This document shows, one piece after another, positions 17,127 through 25,375 of a stretch of 64,000 nt of DNA (position 1 is the first letter of the stretch; every line of letters starts with the position of its first letter). The stretch covers positions 382,166 through 446,165 of the forward strand of contig NZ_BMHO01000001.1 in the NCBI RefSeq assembly GCF_014640975.1, written 5' to 3'. This DNA comes from Microbacterium faecale (GTDB taxonomy: Bacteria; Actinomycetota; Actinomycetes; Actinomycetales; Microbacteriaceae). Both the position numbers and the translations under genes were made by a program. The notes beneath the pieces were generated by a model. It did no database searches. It was not told the DNA's origin and worked only from the letters and a program-made list of their open reading frames with translations.

Positions 17127-17807
17127 ATGGCAGCAGATTCAGGATTCATGCTGAGTACTGCATCGCTAACGGATGCACTGTATGACGCCGTACGCCGACG
17201 CATCGTCGAAGGCGACATCGCGCCGGGAGAGAAGGTCACCGAGGCACGCCTGGCGGCCGAGTACAACGTGGCTCGTCCGACAGCACGCGCAGGATTGGAA
17301 CGTCTCGCCGCCACAGGCCTCCTGACTCGATCGGCCCACAAGACAGCAACCGTGCCAACGCTGAATGGGGCTGACGTTGTCGATATCTTCGTGGGTCGTC
17401 AGGCGGTCGAATCCTGCGCCGTCAGTCTCCTGGCGGGTTCGAACATGGCACCCCGTGCCGCATTGCGGGCTCATGCGGACTTGGAGGCAGCCGTGGAACG
17501 CTCCGACTTCTCCGATCAGGTGACTGCCGACATGCGTTTTCACCGGTCTCTCGTCGCCGATTCCGGCAGCACCCGCCTGGCAAGAATGCACGAACTCATT
17601 ATGGGTGAAGTGGAATTGACGATGGGGCAGTATCTCGCCCATCGAACGAGCCCCTCGGAGACGATCGTGAGCGAACACGACCAGATCCTCGCTGCGATCG
17701 CCACAGGAGACTCTGCAGCAGCGCAAGCGGCATTGCTCGCGCATTTGGAGCGCGCGAAGACACGACTCTTGGATCGAATCGAGTCGACGACGGGCCCCTC
17801 AACGTAG
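17127..17807 (+). CDS. GntR-family regulator, FCD (FadR C-terminal) subfamily
   Basis: 226 residues from ATG 17127, with GAGAAGGT as Shine-Dalgarno 7 nt upstream. The N-terminal winged helix (ALYDAVRRRIVEGDIAPGEK, ARLAAEYNVARPTARAGLERL) is followed by an all-helical FCD domain with the usual acidic/His ligand positions (ADMRFHRSLV, SEHDQILAAI). It probably represses the island by binding TTGTATRACAA at 9806 and 16665 and is released by a pathway intermediate. It ends the island on the right. Confidence 0.9.
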   Translation: MAADSGFMLSTASLTDALYDAVRRRIVEGDIAPGEKVTEARLAAEYNVARPTARAGLERLAATGLLTRSAHKTATVPTLNGADVVDIFVGRQAVESCAVSLLAGSNMAPRAALRAHADLEAAVERSDFSDQVTADMRFHRSLVADSGSTRLARMHELIMGEVELTMGQYLAHRTSPSETIVSEHDQILAAIATGDSAAAQAALLAHLERAKTRLLDRIESTTGPST

Positions 17808-17908
17808 CGAGGCTGATGCGGTGAGGTAGAGCCAGCGCCCGCTCCTCACGTTACCCGTCGCTCGTGGACCTGATTGCGCTGAATCGCCTGCACACACATG
17901 TGACGTAG

Positions 17909-17933
17909 GCCGGTACCCCACCCCCATACCGGC
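17909..17933. terminator. hairpin between convergent genes
   Basis: GCCGGTA / TACCGGC (17909-17915 and 17927-17933) with an 11-nt C-rich loop, touching the stop codon of the response regulator. It lies between the GntR gene and the response regulator, which converge. No U-tract is seen. Confidence 0.4.
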
Positions 17934-18589
17934 TATCGCAGACCGGCGTCGTGGACGTGGCGCGCAAGCTGCACCCGGTTCGCCGCTCCGAATTTCGTGA
18001 ACAGGTTGCCGACGTGGGTCTTCACTGTCGCGACGCCGATGAACAACTCCGCGGAGATCTCGCTGTTGGACAGGCCGCGTGCAACCGCCGCGGCCACCTC
18101 GCGCTCGCGCTCGGTCAGCGACGCGACGACCTCGCGCACGCCGTCGTTCGGGACGTGGGCGTTATTCGTCGCGGCGGCGATGAGCTGGGTCGTCACGCTC
18201 GGCGAGAGCATCGGCTCGCCCCGCGCGACCCGATGCACCGCGTCGACCAGGTCGGCCGGGGGCGTGTCCTTGAGGAGGAAGCCGGCGGCGCCGTCCCGGA
18301 GCGCGTTCAGCACCATGTCGTCGGTGTCGAACGTCGTCAGCACGATGACGCGCGTCGGATACCCCGCCGCCACGATCTCGCGCACCGCGGCGAGGCCGTC
18401 CATGATCGGCATCCGGATGTCCATGAGCGCGACGTGCGGTGTGTGGCGGGCGACGAGCTCGACGCCCGCGCGACCGTCCGGAGCCTCGCCGACGACCTCA
18501 ATCCCCGAGCCGCCGCCGAGCATCATCGTGAGGCCGGCGCGCACCAGCGGATCGTCGTCCACCAGCACGACGCGCGTGACGTCAGTCAT
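17933..18589 (-). CDS. NarL/LuxR-type response regulator
   Basis: 218 residues. Receiver domain with acidic pocket D11/D12 and phospho-acceptor D57 (HVALMDIRMPIMDG), conserved Lys in FLLKDTPP, then a LuxR-type HTH (LTEREREVAAAVARGLSNSEISAELFI) at the C-terminus. The start overlaps the end of the kinase gene by 8 nt. It is probably phosphorylated by the adjacent kinase and controls the ABC exporter divergently encoded at 19962. Confidence 0.95.
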   Translation of the reverse strand: MTDVTRVVLVDDDPLVRAGLTMMLGGGSGIEVVGEAPDGRAGVELVARHTPHVALMDIRMPIMDGLAAVREIVAAGYPTRVIVLTTFDTDDMVLNALRDGAAGFLLKDTPPADLVDAVHRVARGEPMLSPSVTTQLIAAATNNAHVPNDGVREVVASLTEREREVAAAVARGLSNSEISAELFIGVATVKTHVGNLFTKFGAANRVQLARHVHDAGLR

Positions 18590-19832
18590 CGGTCTCCCCT
18601 TCCCATGGCAGCCAGGCTCTCACGGCGAAGCCGTGCTTGCCGTCCGGGCCGTAGTCGATCGTGCCGCCCGCGAGGTCCACCCGCTCGGCCAGGCCTGCGA
18701 GCCCCAGCCCCGACCCGTCTGCGACAACGGGGCGCACGCCAGGCGCGGCAGAGCCGTTCGTCACCTCGATCGCGAGCAGACCTCCGGGTCGCCCATCGAC
18801 GCGCACGCGGACCGGCGCGCCGGGTGCATGCTTGCGCGCGTTCGTGAGCGCCTCCTGCACGAGGCGGAACGCCGTGCGGGAGACGAGGTCGGGCGGGTCG
18901 CCCTCCGCGAGCGAGCCTTCGAGGTCGACGTCGACGCCGGCCTCGCGCACCTCGGCGATCAGGGCCGGAAGCACCTCGAGCGTGGGCTGCGGCGGCTCAA
19001 CGCCCGACCCATCGGGCCGCAGCACGCCGAGCACCTGTCGCAGTTCGGCGAGCGCGCGTCGGGCGTTGTCCTGGACGAGTCTCGCCGCGGACGCGGTCTC
19101 CTCCCGCGAGAGATCGTCACGATAGGCAAGGCCGCCGGCGTGCATCGCAACGAGCGAGATTCGATGTGCGAGGACGTCGTGCATCTCGCGTGCGATCCGC
19201 GTGCGCTCTCCCGCCTGCGCCGCGTGGACCTCGAGCGCCCGCTCGCGCTCCGCCTTGACGGCGCGCTCGTGCAGGGAGGCCAGCAGCGCGCGGCGCGCGC
19301 CGATGAACAGCCCGAACCCCGCCGGAACGAGGAAGGTGATGATCGCGCCGACGAACATCAGGATGTCGGGCGTCGGACCGAACGCCTGGGAGGGGAAGAG
19401 CACGTAGAAGGTCATCAGCGCCGCGACGAAGACGACGCCGTTGATCACGATCGGGCCCCACCGGCGATGCGTCGCGTTGGAGACTGCCGCCAGCATCGCC
19501 GGCCCGGATCCCGTCGCCGACGAGATGCTGCTCAATGCGGCGATGATCGTCGCGATCGTCGCCGGCGCCCGCCGCCGCAGCGGGAGGAGAGCGATTGCCA
19601 GTACGCAGACCAGCGCGTCGACGCCCGCCATCAGCAGAACGATCGCCATCTCGGGAACGTCCTCGGCGTTGACGGTGAGCGCACCGACTTCCGCGACCAG
19701 GATCAGGGATCCGTACATCATGGCATGGCCGAACACGGCCATCAGCACGACGAGCAGATAGCGCCACACGCGCGACCAGGCACGCAGGCGGGTGCCTGTC
19801 GCGTACTCGAATCGTGGATCCGCTGTCGTCAC
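18582..19832 (-). CDS. sensor histidine kinase (HisKA_3/DesK-like)
   Basis: 416 residues from a GTG start. The N-terminus has about five membrane segments (residues 23-180) with little extracellular domain. A coiled region leads into the HisKA_3 box ERTRIAREMHDVLAHRIS (His217), and an HATPase domain ends with DGSGLGLAGLAERV. This intramembrane-sensing design is common where the signal is a membrane-active antibiotic or the paired transporter. It forms an operon with the response regulator. Confidence 0.95.
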   Translation of the reverse strand: MTTADPRFEYATGTRLRAWSRVWRYLLVVLMAVFGHAMMYGSLILVAEVGALTVNAEDVPEMAIVLLMAGVDALVCVLAIALLPLRRRAPATIATIIAALSSISSATGSGPAMLAAVSNATHRRWGPIVINGVVFVAALMTFYVLFPSQAFGPTPDILMFVGAIITFLVPAGFGLFIGARRALLASLHERAVKAERERALEVHAAQAGERTRIAREMHDVLAHRISLVAMHAGGLAYRDDLSREETASAARLVQDNARRALAELRQVLGVLRPDGSGVEPPQPTLEVLPALIAEVREAGVDVDLEGSLAEGDPPDLVSRTAFRLVQEALTNARKHAPGAPVRVRVDGRPGGLLAIEVTNGSAAPGVRPVVADGSGLGLAGLAERVDLAGGTIDYGPDGKHGFAVRAWLPWEGETDD

Positions 19833-19961
19833 GCGTCGAGCCTACTGAGGTGGTGCGCGCGTCTCCTCCGCCTCGAGGCTCGAACCGCTCCGCCCATCGG
19901 TGGAGACGAACCAGCCTGCCGCGCGATGTGGCCGGGGGTCGTTCCGCGGGAACGTGGAGAC

Positions 19962-20681
19962 ATGATCGAAGCGAATCAACTCACCAAGAGGTATGGAAAC
20001 ACCGTCGCCGTCGACAACGTGTCGTTCACGGCGAAGCCCTACCGGGTCACGGGATTCCTCGGGCCGAACGGCGCGGGCAAGTCCACCACGATGCGCATGC
20101 TCGTGGGTCTCGCCCGACCGGACTCGGGCGAAGCCCGGATCCTCGGGGTGCCGTTCGTCGACGTCCCCAATCCCGGTCGCCATGTCGGCGTGCTGCTCGA
20201 CGCGTCCGCCATGCACAATGGCCGCACCGGCCACGAGACGCTGACGCTCGCGGCGATGACGATGGGCCTCGGGCGCGGTGCCGTCGACCGCGCCCTCGAC
20301 CGCGTCGGGCTGTCGCAGAAGGAGGCGAAGCGTCGTACCGGCGGCTACTCGCTCGGCATGCGTCAGCGGCTGGGCATCGCGCAAGCGCTGCTCGCAGACC
20401 CGGCCGTGCTGATCCTCGACGAGCCAGCCAACGGTCTGGATCCGTCCGGCATCCGCTGGATGCGCGACATCGTGCGCGACTTCGCGAGCGAAGGCGGAAC
20501 CGTCCTGCTGTCTTCGCACCAACTGGCGGAGGTCGATCAGACGGCCGACGACATCGTGATCATGGGCCACGGCCGCGTGATCACGCAGGGGTCGCACCAG
20601 GAGCTCACCGCCGACGGATCACTCGAGGACCTGTTCTTCACCGCCACGGCGGGAACCGACCGCGCGGAGAGTGCCGCATGA
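19962..20681 (+). CDS. ABC exporter ATP-binding protein
   Basis: 239 residues from ATG 19962 (GTGGAGAC upstream). Walker A GPNGAGKST (34-42), signature YSLGMRQRLGIAQ, Walker B VLILDEPANGLDPSG and the switch His (LLSSHQLAEVDQT) are intact. It is of the multidrug/bacitracin type (CcmA/BcrA-like). It overlaps the permease gene and is divergent from the two-component system that probably regulates it. Confidence 0.93.
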   Translation: MIEANQLTKRYGNTVAVDNVSFTAKPYRVTGFLGPNGAGKSTTMRMLVGLARPDSGEARILGVPFVDVPNPGRHVGVLLDASAMHNGRTGHETLTLAAMTMGLGRGAVDRALDRVGLSQKEAKRRTGGYSLGMRQRLGIAQALLADPAVLILDEPANGLDPSGIRWMRDIVRDFASEGGTVLLSSHQLAEVDQTADDIVIMGHGRVITQGSHQELTADGSLEDLFFTATAGTDRAESAA

Positions 20682-21454
20682 GCACCATGACCACGACACA
20701 CACACCGGCTCTCGAGGGGACCCGCCCGTCGTTCGCGCGCCTCGTGCGCGTCGAGCTGCGCAAGATGGTCGACACGCGTGCCGGGCTGTGGATCCTGATC
20801 TCGATCGCCATCATCACGGCGGGCGCGTCGGCCCTGCCTCTCTGGATCCTTCCCGCGGAGGGACTCACCTGGTCCGCGCTGATCGACTTCGCCTCGGCGG
20901 GGTGGGCGCTCCTGCTGCCGTTCCTCGGCGTCCTCGCAGCGACGAGCGAGTGGTCGCAGCGCACGGGGCTGAGCACCTTCACGCTCGAACCGCGACGCAC
21001 GCTCGTCAACATCGCGAAGCTCGTCGCGTCGCTGATTCTCGGTCTCGGGATGCTCGTGGCGACCTTCGGCGCCGCGGCGATCGCGAATCTCGTCGGCATC
21101 GCGGCGTTCGACGGCGGCGGGTCCTGGTCGCTGTCACTCGGATCCGCCCTCGGGTACGTCGGCGGCATGGCGATCTACGTCACGATGGGCGTCGGTCTCG
21201 GCCTCGCCCTGCTGAGCACCCCGCTCGCGATCGTCACGTTCATCATCGCCCCGGTGCTGCTGAGCGTGCTCGTCCTCGTGCCGGCGCTCAGCGACGTCAT
21301 CCCGTGGATCGATCTGTCAACGGCGAGCATGCCGCTGCTTGCCGGGACGTTGGCCGGTGAGGAGTGGGCGCGCCTCGCGACGGCGACGGCGCTGTGGTGC
21401 GGCGTGCCGCTCGCCCTCGGCCTCTGGCGCACCGCGCGGCGCGAGGTCGCGTAA
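20678..21454 (+). CDS. ABC-2 type exporter permease
   Basis: 258 residues starting at ATG 20678, which overlaps the ATPase stop. About six membrane segments are visible, with a cytoplasmic N-terminus (VRVELRKMVDTRAG) typical of BcrB-like ABC-2 permeases. It probably forms a complex with the preceding ATPase and exports a peptide or lipid-targeting compound. That substrate is inferred only from the adjacent two-component system. Confidence 0.9.
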   Translation: MSTMTTTHTPALEGTRPSFARLVRVELRKMVDTRAGLWILISIAIITAGASALPLWILPAEGLTWSALIDFASAGWALLLPFLGVLAATSEWSQRTGLSTFTLEPRRTLVNIAKLVASLILGLGMLVATFGAAAIANLVGIAAFDGGGSWSLSLGSALGYVGGMAIYVTMGVGLGLALLSTPLAIVTFIIAPVLLSVLVLVPALSDVIPWIDLSTASMPLLAGTLAGEEWARLATATALWCGVPLALGLWRTARREVA

Positions 21455-21534
21455 GCGGCAGGCGTGGCGGCGATGTGGGGCGGGTTCGCGAGTGCGGATC
21501 CGCCCCGCGTCCGTTCGCGAGTGAGGTTCTGGGG

Positions 21535-22080
21535 TTGACCCCGAATTCCGGACACTGACCAGGCGGGTTCTGCGTGTTCGCGGGCTTGTCGGGGAGGTCG
21601 TCCGTGATGGGCACGAGCAAGAGGAAGACGTATACGCCGGAGTATCGGCGTGAGGCTGCGCGTTTGGTGATCGATACTGGTCGCACGATCGCGGCGGTCG
21701 CGCGGGAGATCGGCGTCGGTAAGCAGTTGCTGGGCTGGTGGGTCCAGCAAGAATGTGCCCGCGCCGGGGATGGGTTGACGCGCGGCTGGATCTGGATGAG
21801 CGGTCGGAGCTGGAACGGTTGCGCCGCGAGGTGCAGGAACTGCGGATGGACAACGAGTTCCTGGGGAAAAACGGCCGCCTTCTTCGCATCGAAGAAGAAG
21901 CTGCGTCTTCCGCCGGACCGTCGTGCGTTTGGGAGGCCATTTGGCGCCGATATCGAGGCGAACGCACGGCATCACGCGGATTCGCCGCGGCGCAGAGAAA
22001 GAATGGCCTGCCGAACGCACGGGCGCTCACCCGGGCCATCCCGTTCTGCTGGCGCGAGCGTCAGTCACCCGTCTCCGACG
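21535..22080 (+). mobile_element. decayed IS3-family element (orfA with frameshifts, truncated orfB)
   Basis: The left end resembles an IS3 terminus (TGACCCCGAATTCCGGACA from about 21538). OrfA begins at ATG 21607 (KRKTYTPEYRREAARLV, GVGKQLLGWWV) and then shifts frame: its continuation, ERSELERLRREVQELRMDN, is read in another frame near 21785-21865. Traces of orfB follow (MACRTHGRS; PFCWRERQSP). The rest of orfB and the right end are missing. The coordinates of the right edge are approximate. The element is inactive. Confidence 0.8.
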
Positions 22081-22158
22081 GTGGTGTTCGAGCTATCAGG
22101 GCGGGTGCGGCCGCTCGATAGCGTGGGCGGCACCACTGATCTGTCGAGGAGACCCACC

Positions 22159-23082
22159 ATGACCGATGTCGTTCATGACGCCCGGGCGCGCGCAGAGCGC
22201 ACCGCACGAATTCGCCAACTAGGGCAGAATCTGAGCCCCGACATGGTGGTGGGCACGCAGAAAATTTGCGCCGAAGCGCTGCCGACGGCCCCCTTTGATG
22301 ACGTCGCAATTGTGCGCGACATCGCATACGGCTTGCACGAGCGCCACGTTCTCGATGTGTACTCACCGGCACCCCCGGCCTCGCCTGGTGGACGGCCAGT
22401 GGTTGTGTTTGTGCACGGCGGCGGATTCGTCGCGGGCAACAAGGGAAGCGATGATTCCCCGTTCGGCACGAACATCGGGGTGTGGGCTGTGCGCCATGGC
22501 CTGGTCGCGGTCGGAATCAACTACCGACTCGCCCCCGAGGCGTCGTGGCCCGACGGCGCGGATGACATCGCGGCGGCGCTGGAATGGGTACGCGATGAAA
22601 TCGGATCGTTCGGCGGCTCCGCCGACTCAGCGTTTTTGATCGGGCAGTCGGCCGGTGCCATGCACGTGGCCGACTACCTCGGTCGGGCGTCTCGCGTTGC
22701 CCCGCCACTCGAGCTCGTGGGGGCGGCGCTGATTTCGTGCCTGTACGACGTCGGCTCGGCCGCAGACCTTCCCATGCACCGCGCCTACTGGGGCGATGAG
22801 TTGAGCCGATGGGCCGACATGGGGTCGCTCTCGACGGTCATCGAAACGACCACTCCGCTGTTTCTCGCCGTTGCGGAGTTCGATGAGCCGCAGTTTCTCG
22901 CGCACGCGCTCACAATGGCTCAGCAGTGGACCGACACTCACGGCACCTTCGCGCCGCTGCATCTCGTGCCGGGCGAGAATCACCTCTCGACGGTGTACCG
23001 GCTCGGTTCGACGGATGACATTCTCGGACCCCCCCTGCTGACATTCATCAGCGAAGCGCTGGCGATCAGTCCAAGCCGATAA
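22159..23082 (+). CDS. alpha/beta hydrolase (HSL-type esterase/lipase family)
   Basis: 307 residues from ATG 22159 (GAGGAGA 8 nt upstream). The oxyanion-hole motif HGGG (86-89) and nucleophile motif GQSAG (Ser164) place it with hormone-sensitive-lipase-like or arylformamidase-like esterases. A likely acid is in AEFDEPQF and the His in GENHLS. No signal peptide, so it is cytoplasmic. It lies at the left edge of the aromatic-type region and might open an ester before further degradation. Its last 17 nt overlap the end of the convergent ATPase gene. Confidence 0.88.
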   Translation: MTDVVHDARARAERTARIRQLGQNLSPDMVVGTQKICAEALPTAPFDDVAIVRDIAYGLHERHVLDVYSPAPPASPGGRPVVVFVHGGGFVAGNKGSDDSPFGTNIGVWAVRHGLVAVGINYRLAPEASWPDGADDIAAALEWVRDEIGSFGGSADSAFLIGQSAGAMHVADYLGRASRVAPPLELVGAALISCLYDVGSAADLPMHRAYWGDELSRWADMGSLSTVIETTTPLFLAVAEFDEPQFLAHALTMAQQWTDTHGTFAPLHLVPGENHLSTVYRLGSTDDILGPPLLTFISEALAISPSR

Positions 23083-24157
23083 GCGACGTCGTCTCCACGG
23101 CGAACTCGTGCGTTGCGCCCAGATACTTCTCCTGCACCTGTTCGCGAGACGAGTCGGGAATCGTCGCGATAACGCGAGTGTCGGGGGCGACCTCGACTTC
23201 GACGCGGTACGCGTCACCGAGGTAGCTTGACGCACGCACGACTCCTCGGAATGTGACGCACGACGAAGGCGCCAGCTCTTGGGCAAACCGCACGTCAGCA
23301 CTCCGGAATGCGATGGATCCGTGCCGCCGGAGCGTTGACTGTGACACATCGCCCGCGAGTTCTCCACCGCCCACGAGAGCGATGCGCTCTTCTGAACTGT
23401 TCGCGGTGTCGACCTCGAAGATGTTGTCAAAGCCTACGAAGTCGGCGACCCAGGGTGAGACCGGCTTTGCGAAGATCTCGTGCGGACTGCCTGCCTGCTC
23501 GACGCGCCCCTGATTGAGCACGACGATGTAGTCGGAAATCGCGAGCGCCTCTTCTTGGTCGTGCGTGACGTACACCGAGCTGTAGCCGAGTGCGTCATGC
23601 AGGCGACGGATTTCGGTGCGCATGCTCAATCGCAACTTGGCATCGAGGTTGGAGAGAGGCTCATCGAACAGAAGAAGGCCCTGTGCCGAAACGAGCCCTC
23701 GGGCGAGAGCCACTCGCTGTTGCTGGCCGCCCGACAATTCGTGCGGGTAGCGGTGCTCGTATCCGACGAGCCCTACCGTGCTCAGCGCATCCCGCGCCTT
23801 GCCCTCTGCGTCGGCGCGGCCGGTGCCGCGCAGACGCAGAGGGTAGGCAACGTTCGCCATGACACTCTTGTTGGGCCAGAGTGCATAGCTTTGAAACACC
23901 ATGCCCAGGTGACGCTTGTTCGGGGCGGTGTAGTGACCGGCCTTCACGTCAACGAACACGTCGTCGCCGAAGGTGATGCGCCCGGCATCCGGCACCTCGA
24001 GTCCTGCCAAGCAGCGCAGGGTTGTCGTCTTTCCGCACCCGCTCGGCCCGAGCAGGGTCGTGAACGACCCCGGCTGCAGGTTGAGGCTGATGCCTTCGAC
24101 GGCGACGCTGCCGCCCGGAAAGTGCTTGGCGAGACCTTCGATGCTGAGCGCATGCAT
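23066..24157 (-). CDS. ABC importer ATP-binding protein (FbpC/PotA-like)
   Basis: 363 residues. Walker A GPSGCGKTTTLR, signature LSGGQQQRVALARGL, Walker B LLLFDEPLSNLDAKLR and the C-terminal TOBE-like domain are all present. A GGAG lies 8 nt before the ATG at 24157. It is the third gene of a binding protein, permease and ATPase unit read on the minus strand, of the ferric-iron/polyamine/2-aminoethylphosphonate transporter class. Substrate unknown. Confidence 0.93.
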   Translation of the reverse strand: MHALSIEGLAKHFPGGSVAVEGISLNLQPGSFTTLLGPSGCGKTTTLRCLAGLEVPDAGRITFGDDVFVDVKAGHYTAPNKRHLGMVFQSYALWPNKSVMANVAYPLRLRGTGRADAEGKARDALSTVGLVGYEHRYPHELSGGQQQRVALARGLVSAQGLLLFDEPLSNLDAKLRLSMRTEIRRLHDALGYSSVYVTHDQEEALAISDYIVVLNQGRVEQAGSPHEIFAKPVSPWVADFVGFDNIFEVDTANSSEERIALVGGGELAGDVSQSTLRRHGSIAFRSADVRFAQELAPSSCVTFRGVVRASSYLGDAYRVEVEVAPDTRVIATIPDSSREQVQEKYLGATHEFAVETTSLIGLD

Positions 24158-24196
24158 GTTGTTTGCTCCGGAGAAGTGGTCGTTGACAGCGATGGA

Positions 24197-25342
24197 CTAG
24201 TTTTTGAACGCCTGCTCGATGAGTGGCAGCAGGCGGCTACGTGACTCGTCGATGACGGTGTGGTCGACGATTTCGGTCGCTCCGCTCTCGGTGATCGAGG
24301 TCCACGGTGCGGCCGGGTCGGCGGCGCGTTCGTCGAGAGGCATGAAGCCGACCTCAGCGAGCAGTTCTTGCGCGCTGAGCAGGTTCATGAACTCTATGTA
24401 GAGCTTGGCGGTGTTTGGGTTCGGTGCGCCCTGCAGCAGCACGTGCTTGTGCGAGATGAGCGGGTTGTACTCCGAGAAGACGCGGAACTCGACCGGGGCG
24501 CCGGCATCCGCTGCCTTCACGACGGCCGATACAGGAGCTCCGAACATGAACGGGAACTCGCCCTGCATGAGGCCACCGATCGCCTGACCGTAATCGCCCT
24601 TGAGGCTGGCGTTTGCGCCGAGACCTGTGAGGTCTTCTTCGGTCAGCCCACCGCTGTTGAGCAGGTAGAGAAGCGCGGCCTGCTGCGGGCCGGGGATGGT
24701 GGGGTCACCCATGCCGATCAGCCCTGTGAATCGCGGGTCTGAGAGGTCGGCGAACGACTCGGGTGGCGCACCGGCTTCGCTCGACCGCGGCAAGAAGGTG
24801 CCCAACCCGAAATACCCGAGGAAGGGCACATTGAACCGGTGCTCGGGGTCGATGATCGAGTCGGCAGAGCCCGCGAGTGCCTCCGGCACCTCGAGCGTCT
24901 GCACTTCGTACGGCTCGCCGAAGTCGCCCGCCGCGTTCTCGTTGACGTAGAGCTGCGCGTCGGGGTTGTGCAGGATGTCAGCGACGTGATTGTTGGATGC
25001 ATTTTCGGTCGAGAGCGCTTGCACGAGCGGGGCGCCAATCAGGCCCTCGGCGGTGACCGAGACGCCCGGGAAGGTTTCTTCAAAGAGGGCGTAGACCTCG
25101 ACGAGGTCGTCTGGGGTGCCGGAGTAGATGGTGAGGCCACCCTCGTCCTGTGCGGCTTCATACAGTTCGGTCAGGTATGCGGCCTGCTCTTCGGTGATGC
25201 CTTCGGCCGCGGCATCGACGATGTAGTCGGTGTCATCGGGGGTGCTGGTGTCGCTGGGTGCGTCTGTCGTGCCCGCGCATCCAGAGATGACGAGGGCGGC
25301 ACCGAGTAAGAGCGCTGCGGTAGACAGTTTCTTGGATTTCAT
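24197..25342 (-). CDS. ABC importer substrate-binding lipoprotein (FbpA/PotD-like)
   Basis: 381 residues with a lipobox ending in Cys22 (LVISGCAG). The mature protein looks like the FbpA/AfuA-type binding proteins (GGLTIYSGTPDDLVEVYALFEE). I could not identify the adjacent Tyr pair that binds iron in FbpA, so a different cargo is likely. It lies between its permease and ATPase genes. Given its neighbours, an aromatic or carboxylic acid is a reasonable guess, but no more than that. Confidence 0.9.
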   Translation of the reverse strand: MKSKKLSTAALLLGAALVISGCAGTTDAPSDTSTPDDTDYIVDAAAEGITEEQAAYLTELYEAAQDEGGLTIYSGTPDDLVEVYALFEETFPGVSVTAEGLIGAPLVQALSTENASNNHVADILHNPDAQLYVNENAAGDFGEPYEVQTLEVPEALAGSADSIIDPEHRFNVPFLGYFGLGTFLPRSSEAGAPPESFADLSDPRFTGLIGMGDPTIPGPQQAALLYLLNSGGLTEEDLTGLGANASLKGDYGQAIGGLMQGEFPFMFGAPVSAVVKAADAGAPVEFRVFSEYNPLISHKHVLLQGAPNPNTAKLYIEFMNLLSAQELLAEVGFMPLDERAADPAAPWTSITESGATEIVDHTVIDESRSRLLPLIEQAFKN

Positions 25343-25375
25343 GTGAATTACTACTCCATCGGGGTGGCCGGGTGG

